A stretch of DNA of 12,500 bases, from assembly GCA_018398765.1 (NCBI GenBank), contig JAHBMJ010001923.1, positions 52,501 to 65,000 on the forward strand, given 5' to 3'. The DNA is from Chromera velia. Its lineage: Eukaryota; Sar; Chromeraceae. The notes beneath the pieces are model-generated. The model ran no database searches and was not told where the DNA came from. It was given only the letters and a program-made list of their open reading frames with translations. Position numbers and translations under genes: made by a program. This document shows positions 8,914 to 12,482 of the stretch, piece by piece; positions within the stretch are counted from its first letter, which is position 1, and each line of letters starts with the position of its first letter.

Positions 8914-9636
8914 GCAGATTCGAGAGGAAATCGAGACGAAGCAAATGATTAGAGATGTCCTCTTTCCTGACAACGATCACAAACTGGTGAGTCAGTCAGT
9001 TAGTCAGGCAGGCAGTGAACAGAAAGTATAAAGTGAAGTTTTTTTTCCTGCCGGAGGAAGCTTCTTCTTTGATGGATCGGCATCCATCCAACGGATCCAT
9101 CAGCAAGACAGGCCGGGATCGAAGCAAGCACCGTGCTCGCTGACCAAGAGGACCTGTGGCAGATTGCTTATACATGCATCGCGGGCTTAGCTCACTGTGT
9201 CGGTCTCTACTTTCTCTCTTATCCATTCCCTCCACCACCGCCTCCCTGCAGAAAGTACTTCTCCGGTAACTCGAATTTTCTGTCTGTCTGGGCAGATGTG
9301 CAGTGTCTCATGCGCACATATGCACGCCTACAAAAGGTTCTATGCTTCCTGTTGACCGTTCATTAATTCTCCCTGCAGCCCCAGCACGTCGAGTCAGGTG
9401 TCTCGAAGACCTCTTGCTCGGCCTGCAGCTCTGTGCACCCCCCCTCAGACTTCAGGAGTTCGATGGTCTCTCGGGAGTCTAGTCAGACCCAGAAGGAGAA
9501 GGGGGACAGCAGGGAAAAGGAGAAAGTGGAGAGGGGGGAGAAGAAGGCCCTGTCTACAAAGAGGAAGCTGAACAAACAGTCTTGCTACCTTCTTGCATGT
9601 CATGTCGGGCACGTGATGCATGAGGGCCTCTGCTGA
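73..9636 (+). CDS. Large coiled-coil protein, 3' part of a multi-exon gene (5' end outside window)
   Basis: Spliced reading: 73-120, 256-417, 835-882, 1080-1241, 1887-1934, 2243-2404, 2658-2705, 3069-3230, 3652-3699, 4288-4449, 4669-4722, 5051-5125, 5824-5919, 6337-6387, 6960-7052, 7679-7732, 8425-8607, 8918-8986, 9379-9636 (TGA 9634-9636). Every exon is a multiple of three, so all introns are phase 0. Acceptors are mostly TGCAG after a pyrimidine tract; donors are GTNNGT. The product is rich in Glu, Lys, Arg, Gln, Ala and Leu with clear heptads, so it should form a long rod-like coiled coil, probably structural or scaffolding; no catalytic motif is visible. The first ten exons form five 70-residue units. 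Exons around 6337, 7188, 8303 and 4937 are the least certain. I recognise no named family: golgin-, myosin-tail- or centrosome-like proteins would all look like this. Confidence 0.85.
256..417 (+). CDS. Exon, 162 nt, long half of repeat unit 1
   Basis: It follows TGTCTGCAG and ends before GTCAGT. The 54 codons begin [10 protein letters not shown] and end in a Lys/Glu/Arg-rich run closing EELAL. Heptad core: a positions 3, 10, 24, 31, 38, 52 (M, V, V, V, I, L) and d positions 6, 13, 34, 41 (L, A, L, M). Confidence 0.88.
418..834 (+). other. Intron, 417 nt
   Basis: Donor GTCAGT at 418, acceptor GCATGCAG ending at 834. Pyrimidine-rich early on. At 736-783 an open stretch without a convincing donor could be read as an extra exon (see rejected items). 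No other structure seen. Confidence 0.7.
835..882 (+). CDS. Exon, 48 nt, short half of repeat unit 2
   Basis: It follows GCATGCAG and ends before GTCAGT. It encodes [16 protein letters not shown]. Ala at positions 8 and 12 fits the repeat pattern. Confidence 0.8.
1080..1241 (+). CDS. Exon, 162 nt, long half of repeat unit 2
   Basis: It follows a long CTT-rich pyrimidine tract and TCTCCAG, and ends before GTTAGT. The 54 codons begin [10 protein letters not shown]. Core residues at 3, 6, 10, 13, 31, 34, 38 and 41 are I, L, V, A, V, L, I, L, in the same places as in the exon at 256. The middle (positions 20-30) is polar, with three consecutive Asn. Confidence 0.9.
1242..1886 (+). other. Intron, 645 nt
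   Basis: Donor GTTAGT, acceptor CCTATGCAG. It contains an open stretch near 1500-1730 rich in Arg, Pro and Thr codons, but without heptads or good flanking splice sites, so I leave it as intron. Confidence 0.65.
1887..1934 (+). CDS. Exon, 48 nt, short half of repeat unit 3
   Basis: It follows TTTTCCTATGCAG and ends before GTCAGA, the only donor in the gene lacking T at +6. It encodes [16 protein letters not shown], clearly similar to the exon at 73: Val1, an acidic-basic run, then AVA at 8-10. Confidence 0.85.
1935..2242 (+). other. Intron, 308 nt
   Basis: Donor GTCAGA, acceptor GGTTCTGCAG. It contains TGTCTG-type pyrimidine repeats near 1980-2010 and a TACATA/CACA-rich patch at 2017-2096. 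No coding signal seen. Confidence 0.7.
2243..2404 (+). CDS. Exon, 162 nt, long half of repeat unit 3
   Basis: It follows GGTTCTGCAG and ends before GTAGGT. The 54 codons begin [12 protein letters not shown]. Leu6, Leu10, Ser13, Ala24, Ala31, Leu34, Leu38, Leu41 and Leu52 sit on the shared heptad core. Very rich in Glu, Lys and Arg. Confidence 0.9.
2658..2705 (+). CDS. Exon, 48 nt (or 51 nt), short half of repeat unit 4
   Basis: The acceptor is a tandem CAGAAG: cutting after the first AG gives 51 nt (start 2655), after the second 48 nt. The 48-nt form encodes [16 protein letters not shown] and puts Ser at position 8 and Ala at 12, as the other units require. The longer form shifts the heptad by one residue. 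Donor GTCAGT at 2706. Confidence 0.8.
2706..3068 (+). other. Intron, 363 nt
   Basis: Donor GTCAGT, acceptor CTTCCATTGCAG. No repeats or coding signal recognised inside. Confidence 0.7.
3069..3230 (+). CDS. Exon, 162 nt, long half of repeat unit 4
   Basis: It follows CTTCCATTGCAG and ends before GTAAGT. The 54 codons begin [15 protein letters not shown]. The core is I3, L6, V10, A13, A31, F34, Y38, L41, L45. Aromatic residues (Phe34, Tyr35, Tyr38) make this copy the most divergent in the middle. Confidence 0.9.
3231..3651 (+). other. Intron, 421 nt
   Basis: Donor GTAAGT, acceptor GATTTGTAG, a weaker TAG acceptor. A pyrimidine-rich run with TTTCTC/CTTCCT repeats lies near 3515-3575. No coding signal accepted. 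Confidence 0.65.
3652..3699 (+). CDS. Exon, 48 nt, short half of repeat unit 5
   Basis: It follows GGATTTGTAG and ends before GTGCGT. It encodes [16 protein letters not shown]. Ala at positions 8 and 12 and Phe at 5 fall on the expected core positions. Confidence 0.8.
3857..3970 (+). repeat. (CTT)n trinucleotide repeat, about 114 nt, intronic
   Basis: Long pure CTT/TTC stretches with several CCT interruptions, inside the 3700-4287 intron. The complementary strand reads as GAA and would translate as a run of glutamates, which is an artefact of the repeat. A polypurine-polypyrimidine mirror tract of this kind can adopt triplex structure. Confidence 0.95.
4219..4278 (+). repeat. (TC)n followed by (TG)n, abutting a 3' splice site
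   Basis: About 28 nt of TC dinucleotides (4219-4246) run into about 32 nt of TG (4247-4278), ending nine bases before the acceptor AG at 4286-4287. The TC part can serve as the pyrimidine tract. Confidence 0.95.
4288..4449 (+). CDS. Exon, 162 nt, long half of repeat unit 5
   Basis: It follows TTGATCAG and ends before GTCAGTCAGTGAG. The 54 codons begin [16 protein letters not shown]3, L6, L10, A13, A17, V24, L31, L34, L38 and F41 give the cleanest heptad of the five copies. The end (positions 45-54) is polar and closes DDMM. Confidence 0.92.
4669..4722 (+). CDS. Exon, 54 nt, coiled coil
   Basis: It follows CCTGTTTGCAG and ends before GTCAGT. It encodes [18 protein letters not shown], with Leu at 3, 10 and 17. 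At 18 codons it breaks the 48/162 pattern, so the strict module ends before it. Confidence 0.88.
4937..4981 (+). CDS. Possible extra small exon
   Basis: A very strong pyrimidine tract (4908-4932) precedes TGCTAG at 4931-4936. The next 45 nt encode [15 protein letters not shown] in phase 0. The donor GTCACG lacks the +5 G found in all the gene's other donors. It could be an alternative exon or nothing; I left it out of the main model. Confidence 0.25.
5051..5125 (+). CDS. Exon, 75 nt, leucine-zipper-like heptads
   Basis: It follows TGTATGCAG and ends before GTCCGT. It encodes 25 residues, [18 protein letters not shown] followed by VEKKQLT, with Leu at 3, 10, 17 and 24. A shorter 54-nt form ending at 5104 before GTCGAG is possible but loses the fourth Leu and uses a poorer donor. 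Confidence 0.8.
5126..5167 (+). repeat. (GTCT)n repeat starting at the donor
   Basis: The intron opens with GTCCGTCTGTCTGTGAGTC and continues in GTCT tetranucleotides to about 5163. The donor hexamer is the first unit of the repeat. Confidence 0.8.
5382..5655 (+). repeat. Compound (CA)n/(CATA)n microsatellite, about 270 nt, intronic
   Basis: CA dinucleotides mixed with CATA tetranucleotides, inside the 5126-5823 intron. A marker CGCACTACATACACATACAC occurs twice, at 5421 and 5512, so part of the array has been copied with a 91-nt offset. Its open frames (Thr-His or Val-Cys runs) are artefacts. Confidence 0.95.
5824..5919 (+). CDS. Exon, 96 nt, coiled coil
   Basis: It follows GCTGCATCAG and ends before GTAAGT. 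The 32 codons begin [16 protein letters not shown] and end EAEKTKEQ. The length is twice 48, but I see no convincing internal duplication. Confidence 0.88.
5920..6336 (+). other. Intron, 417 nt
   Basis: Donor GTAAGT, acceptor TGTTTGCAG after a long T/C-rich tract (6235-6325). No coding signal or repeat accepted inside. Confidence 0.7.
6337..6387 (+). CDS. Probable exon, 51 nt (48 nt if the second AG is used)
   Basis: It follows GTGTTTGCAG; the next bases AAG make a CAGAAG tandem acceptor. It ends before GTGAGT. It encodes [17 protein letters not shown] in phase 0. Splice sites are good, but the peptide is less charged than its neighbours. Confidence 0.55.
6388..6416 (+). repeat. (GTGA)n repeat starting at the donor
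   Basis: The intron starts GTGAGTGAGTGACTGAGTGA and carries several overlapping copies of the donor hexamer GTGAGT. The exact exon end is therefore a matter of choice among them. Confidence 0.85.
6457..6511 (+). repeat. (GA)n/(GACA)n purine-rich microsatellite
   Basis: GAGA and GACAGA units with few interruptions, in the 6388-6959 intron. Confidence 0.9.
6911..6957 (+). repeat. (TTGC)n-type repeat forming the 3' splice tract
   Basis: TTGC, TTGT and CTGC tetranucleotides run directly into the acceptor CTCGCAG at 6953-6959. Confidence 0.8.
6960..7052 (+). CDS. Exon, 93 nt
   Basis: It follows TTGCTCGCAG and ends before GTGGGT. The 31 codons begin [18 protein letters not shown] and end IKKSE. 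Basic, with a weaker heptad than upstream exons. Confidence 0.82.
7188..7355 (+). CDS. Possible exon, 168 nt
   Basis: A fair acceptor (TTGTTTCGCAG ending at 7187) is followed by a phase-0 open stretch to a GTGGGT donor at 7356. The 56 codons begin [15 protein letters not shown]; they are basic but show no heptads. The frame stays open to about 7604 because of purine-rich repeats. I leave it out of the main model because the peptide is unlike its neighbours. Confidence 0.3.
7457..7488 (+). repeat. (GACA)n tetranucleotide repeat
   Basis: About eight GACA units ending in GACGGACGGAC, in the 7053-7678 intron. Confidence 0.95.
7609..7675 (+). repeat. (TGAC)n tetranucleotide repeat ending at a 3' splice site
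   Basis: About 16 CTGA/TGAC units with one interruption (GGATT near 7646). The array runs up to the acceptor GATTGCAG. Confidence 0.95.
7679..7732 (+). CDS. Exon, 54 nt, coiled coil
   Basis: It follows TGATTGCAG and ends before GTCAGT. It encodes [18 protein letters not shown], a highly charged helix. The length matches the exon at 4669. Confidence 0.85.
7950..8054 (+). repeat. Degenerate (TGTC)n/(TGCC)n pyrimidine-rich repeat
   Basis: CTGTCT, TGCC and TGTC units through the 7733-8424 intron. No coding signal. Confidence 0.8.
8080..8100. repeat. Perfect 8-bp inverted repeat, 5-nt loop
   Basis: CATAGTCT, loop TCGTG, AGACTATG, just after an A9 run, within an intron. It may be chance. Confidence 0.6.
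8229..8278 (+). repeat. (TTTC)n tetranucleotide repeat
   Basis: TTTC units with one GTC interruption, upstream of a possible acceptor TGCGTAG ending at 8302. Confidence 0.9.
8303..8335 (+). CDS. Possible extra small exon
   Basis: Thirty-three nt after TTTCTTGCGTAG encode [11 protein letters not shown] in phase 0, followed by GTGCGC. It would leave an 89-nt intron before 8425. Plausible but weak; the main model skips it. Confidence 0.3.
8425..8607 (+). CDS. Exon, 183 nt, low-complexity Ser/Arg/Asn region
   Basis: It follows TTCTTCTGCATGCAG and ends before GTAAGT. The 61 codons begin [18 protein letters not shown] and end SSGRNPFQK. Ser, Thr, Arg, Asn and Pro dominate and heptads stop here, so this is likely a disordered linker after the rod. 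Confidence 0.85.
8852..8914 (+). repeat. (TG)n microsatellite abutting a 3' splice site
   Basis: About 60 nt of TG with TATG and GCGTG interruptions, ending directly at the acceptor TGTGCAG (AG at 8916-8917). Confidence 0.95.
8918..8986 (+). CDS. Exon, 69 nt
   Basis: It follows GTGTGCAG and ends before GTGAGTCAGTCAG. The 23 codons are [18 protein letters not shown] then NDHKL. A short amphipathic helix followed by a polar turn. Confidence 0.8.
8987..9378 (+). other. Intron, 392 nt
   Basis: It opens with a GTCA/GGCA repeat grown from the donor (8987-9016). An inverted repeat GATGGATC/GATCCATC sits at 9071-9078 and 9094-9101. An internal CCTCCCTGCAG at 9241-9251 looks like an acceptor, but what follows stops in frame after five codons. 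Confidence 0.7.
9379..9636 (+). CDS. Terminal exon, 258 nt with TGA stop
   Basis: It follows AATTCTCCCTGCAG in phase 0 and runs to TGA at 9634-9636. The 85 residues begin [18 protein letters not shown], pass through a Ser/Glu/Lys-rich stretch (residues about 33-66) and end [17 protein letters not shown]. The tail is rich in Cys and His, unlike the rod. I chose this exon because its phase matches and the frame is open from the acceptor; an unseen further splice cannot be excluded. Confidence 0.7.
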   Translation, partial: PQHVESGVSKTSCSACSSVHPPSDFRSSMVSRESSQTQKEKGDSREKEKVERGEKKALSTKRKLNKQSCYLLACHVGHVMHEGLC

Positions 9637-9707
9637 CTCGAAACAAAAGCAAAAGCAGACACTGGAAGGCAGCCAGGTAGGAGACATGATCCTGCAGGTT
9701 TTTCAAA

Positions 9708-9742
9708 GTTCAAGTTTTTCAACGTAAAAGCAAAACTTGAAC
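9708..9742. repeat. Perfect 11-bp inverted repeat downstream of the stop
   Basis: GTTCAAGTTTT (9708-9718) and AAAACTTGAAC (9732-9742) flank a 13-nt loop, 72 nt after the stop codon. It may be a 3'-UTR or 3'-end hairpin. Confidence 0.75.
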
Positions 9743-9829
9743 CTCGCTCCGCGTAGCACATCGAGCGGGTTCGCCATCCGCAGTCCTGGAAGGCGCTCAA
9801 TGGACGTGCATTCGCATACATGGATCAAA

Positions 9830-10935
9830 TTTGAAAACCATTAATTCAAGTGATTCCTTCCAGCTATAGCTGTTGAAGAGACTCTTCGCATATCCAAGTG
9901 TGGCAATCGAGGTAAAACTTTGCATTTGACAAAGTCACTCGATCATCAACTCAGGCTGTCACTCAGCACCGTCCATTGCGGAACACACCATTGAAGTAGT
10001 GGCATATACCATAACAACTTTTTGAAGAAAATGTAAATTCATGACTTAGATTTTTAGAGAAAACCCCATGATGCAGTGTAACAGCATTGTAAGCAATACT
10101 TAGAAATTAACACAGGTATATATAGGTGACTCTATAGGTATTAAACACTTTGTCCCTCTACAACACCTTTATCAGGAAATTAACTTTCAATTAAGTATGT
10201 ACAAGTACAAATCATTAATTTTTAAGTTTCAAAGACAAACTTTTGAACTCAGAACGGCGTCCTGTAACACGAGTATAAAATGGATTGTTCTACAAATCAA
10301 TGTCACGAAAATGTTAAAATGTATGAGTGTTTTTGCAATTACTTTATAAAACTTGATGATTAACGTTTTTGTAATACAGTGTAAATCGTTGTTTTTTTAG
10401 ACAAAAACATCATGTAAATTGAATAATGAAACATGTATGAATGTAGATGTCATGATACATAGTTTCTTTAGAATTCTTGCTAGAATTTTTGTCAATAATT
10501 TTATAAACAAAGTATATATATTTTTTATTTTTATGTTTATCTGAGAGTTTTATACAACGGTACGTACTATAATTCACTAGATAATTCACTAGATAATTCA
10601 GCTATTTAGTAATTCAACCAATCAATTGATATATCAAAATTTGAATCAATCACTGAAAAGTTTAGTAGAAAGTGACTCCGAAAGTCTTTCTGCAATAACA
10701 TTATGAGCCAATTTAAAATATTTATATATTGAGTGAAAGTAATTTCGATAATCAATGCAGCTGGCAATGTTTGTCCGTTTAGTAATCTTTCTGCAAATTG
10801 TGTGTTCTGGCCATTGATTAAAACTAAAAAAATTAAGAGTTTTGAACTTGTTTTAATCAAACATTGTATTATTTCTGTATATATTTCATACAAATATGCA
10901 TGCCAGTGGAATAACATGGCTAGACACAGGCCAGC
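9830..10935. other. AT-rich island between convergent genes
   Basis: Base composition shifts sharply to AT-rich, with long A and T runs and few of the microsatellites seen elsewhere. The flanks are near balanced. I see no clear terminal inverted repeats or target-site duplication. Most frames are broken by stops; the exceptions are the two overlapping open stretches noted at 10606-10977. It may be a decayed mobile element or simply AT-rich intergenic DNA. Confidence 0.75.
10571..10600. repeat. 12-bp tandem repeat in the AT-rich island
   Basis: AATTCACTAGAT occurs twice in tandem (10571-10582, 10583-10594), followed by a half copy. Confidence 0.9.
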
Positions 10936-10977
10936 CATGTAAGAGAAAACGATCAAGGAAATCACAATACAAAGCAT
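10606..10977 (-). CDS. Doubtful hydrophobic ORF, 123 residues
   Basis: It starts at ATG 10975-10977 and begins [18 protein letters not shown]. It is strongly hydrophobic, with possible membrane segments near residues 1-23, 45-55 and 80-95. Its length is notable in AT-rich DNA, where stops are frequent. It overlaps a plus-strand open stretch (10733-10942) with a transposase-like motif, so at most one is likely to have been coding. No family recognised. Confidence 0.2.
   Translation of the reverse strand: MLCIVISLIVFSYMAGLCLAMLFHWHAYLYEIYTEIIQCLIKTSSKLLIFLVLINGQNTQFAERLLNGQTLPAALIIEITFTQYINILNWLIMLLQKDFRSHFLLNFSVIDSNFDISIDWLNY
10730..10942 (+). pseudogene. Possible relic of a DDE transposase (pogo/Tigger-like), low confidence
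   Basis: The plus frame reads [16 protein letters not shown] just after a stop at 10727-10729. A hydrophobic beta-strand-like stretch followed by N-A-A-G-N/D is typical of the catalytic domain of pogo/Tigger-type (DDE_1) transposases. The similarity covers only about 16 residues; the following sequence does not look like the family and upstream is broken by stops. If real, it is a dead fragment. Confidence 0.2.
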
Positions 10978-11078
10978 ACAGAACCACCGCAGCTGCCAGA
11001 GGAGTGAAAAACATGGACGGGCAAGTAACGTGAGAAGTGTTGAGAGGACGGCACAATAGGCTGAGAAAGGTGATTTTT

Positions 11079-11202
11079 ACACACACACACACACACACAT
11101 GCATGCACACACACACGCACATACACACACACACACACACGCACGCTCGCACACGCACGCACGCGCACGCACACGCACACACACACACAGACACACACAC
11201 AC

Positions 11203-11242
<40 letters not shown>
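11079..11242. repeat. (CA)n microsatellite, 164 nt, intergenic
   Basis: CA repeats with CATG, CGCA and GCTCG interruptions. Open frames across it are artefacts. Confidence 0.97.
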
Positions 11243-11246
<4 letters not shown>

Positions 11247-11517
11247 AGTCATGCGCAATTGCCATTGCCTCTCTAAATCTGGGTGTGTTTCTACAAACAG
11301 CAGAACACAGGACATCTGAAGGAACTTGCAACAAGAGGCTTTCAAAGGAAACGACTGAAAAGTCAATTCAAGAAAATTCCAATCCCGAAGACACGGGATC
11401 TCTCCCTCACGAAACATTCCTATGCTTTCACAAATCTTTCATGCATAACGTATATTTCTCTCACTTTACCTTCACTGTTATACTGTCACTATCACCCTTC
11501 CGTGTGCAAGTTCATAA

Positions 11518-11532
11518 ATGCATGCATGCATG
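11518..11532. repeat. (ATGC)n self-complementary repeat
   Basis: ATGCATGCATGCATGC-type palindromic run, just beyond the 3' end of the minus-strand gene. Confidence 0.85.
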
Positions 11533-11543
11533 CTGGAATGAAC

Positions 11544-11960
11544 CTAGGAACGCCCTCCCAACTGAAATGCCAAGAGGGCCAATCCCCCGACAGCCGACAG
11601 GGCGGCGAAGCTCAAACCCCTCCTGCCGCTCAGCCTTGATGCCCCGTTTTCGACCTCTATAGAACCCAAATGACCCACCGCGATGCAGTCACCAGGGTCA
11701 TATTTCCCCAGTGTTGTCACAACCGCATCCCCACCGCATTCTTGGCTGTCGAAAAAGAACATTTGCTGAACGCGTCCTTGTGAGATGAAGTACGCGTAGC
11801 TGCGGTTGCGAAGATCATCGTCGATTGAGTAGCAGTTTTGGCATCTTTTCTTCTCTCGACATGCCGCGTCGGTGAAGGTGCAGATGAACTCTCCGGACAG
11901 GCAACCGAGGGGCAGAGCTAAAACAATCAACACGCCGAGAACGCGTTGAATCCCCTTCAT
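11544..11960 (-). CDS. Small secreted Cys-rich protein, GPI-anchor-like tail
   Basis: An intronless 138-residue frame. It starts with MKGIQRVLGVLIVLALPLGC, a classic signal peptide (basic n-region, hydrophobic core, small residues near the cut at about 22-23). The mature part has six Cys (27, 34, 40, 43, 75, 92), enough for three disulfides, and one N-glycosylation sequon, NRS at 52-54. Residues 116-134 are hydrophobic and only a few residues from the end; upstream lie small residues (NGAS, 106-109), so a GPI-anchor signal or C-terminal membrane helix is likely. An in-frame TAA at 11985-11987 makes this ATG the first possible start. It converges with the coiled-coil gene. I recognise no family; a surface or secreted protein is inferred from the topology only. 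Confidence 0.75.
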   Translation of the reverse strand: MKGIQRVLGVLIVLALPLGCLSGEFICTFTDAACREKKRCQNCYSIDDDLRNRSYAYFISQGRVQQMFFFDSQECGGDAVVTTLGKYDPGDCIAVGHLGSIEVENGASRLSGRRGLSFAALSAVGGLALLAFQLGGRS

Positions 11961-11984
11961 GCAGTCGGTTGGGCCTTGTCTGGA

Positions 11985-12170
11985 TTAATGCGGGGACCGA
12001 AAAGAGAATTTGTCGGGGGGCCTGATCTCCCCTTGTCGTGCAGGACGACGCTCACCGGAGGGAGTGTAGTATGTGTTAGATAATTGCCACTCTGAATTTT
12101 CTTCCGCGTGTTGCTCGAAGGTTTGGTCGATCACTCGATGGCAGAGCAGACGGTCCTCCAGCCATTTCAC
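11985..12170 (-). CDS. Upstream in-frame short ORF, 61 residues, doubtful
   Basis: It starts at ATG 12168-12170 with MKWLEDRLLCHRVIDQTF and ends at TAA, eight codons before the ATG of the secreted protein and in the same frame. A possible 76-nt intron (minus-strand donor GTGAGC at 12055, acceptor ATTAATCCAG ending at 11980) would remove this stop, but joins into a TGA before the next start. So it could be a 5'-leader ORF or chance. Confidence 0.25.
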   Translation of the reverse strand: MKWLEDRLLCHRVIDQTFEQHAEENSEWQLSNTYYTPSGERRPARQGEIRPPDKFSFRSPH

Positions 12171-12279
12171 TTCAGACAGCCGCAGCCATCAGGTCTTGTG
12201 CGAGAGCCTAGCTATAGCGATCTGCGCATGCTGTGCGTATGCATTTGAGAGTTGTCACAGTATCTGAATTACACAAAAA

Positions 12280-12292
12280 ATATATATATAAC

Positions 12293-12321
<29 letters not shown>
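12280..12321. repeat. (TA)n microsatellite, two blocks
   Basis: TA runs at 12280-12290 and 12296-12321 separated by CTTC. They lie about 320 bp upstream of the minus-strand ATG. A TATA-like role cannot be told apart from simple repeat. Confidence 0.9.
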
Positions 12322-12323
<2 letters not shown>

Positions 12324-12380
12324 GAAAAAAGCATCATCGAGATTTCAATGTGTATCGAAAATTGAAGATATACAGAGAGG

Positions 12381-12482
12381 CAGTTTTGGCATGTTTTGGC
12401 ACTGTTTTGCGCGCACTGTGAGCGCGACTGTTGCAATTAAGGCAACATTGCAATTGGGTGTTGCACGGAACAACAGTTGTTC
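12381..12482. promoter_or_regulatory. Cluster of short direct and inverted repeats upstream of the secreted-protein gene
   Basis: Three 10-nt units in register, CAGTTTTGGC, ATGTTTTGGC, ACTGTTTTGC (12381-12410), share GTTTTG with one-helical-turn spacing. Downstream are two TTGCAATT copies, GTTGC/GCAAC arms, and GAACAAC-A-GTTGTTC (12468-12482). This resembles a protein-binding region, but that is inference; it lies 420-520 bp from the ATG. Confidence 0.3.

Noticed and set aside
9252-9265. Exon start after CCTCCCTGCAG at 9251
   Set aside because: Phase 0 meets TAA after five codons, and using the GTAACT donor would give a 14-nt exon that breaks the phase of the final exon.
11283-11662. Two plus-strand ORFs of about 120 codons
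   Set aside because: They overlap the antisense signal-peptide gene, lack any recognisable features, and depend on chance open frames.
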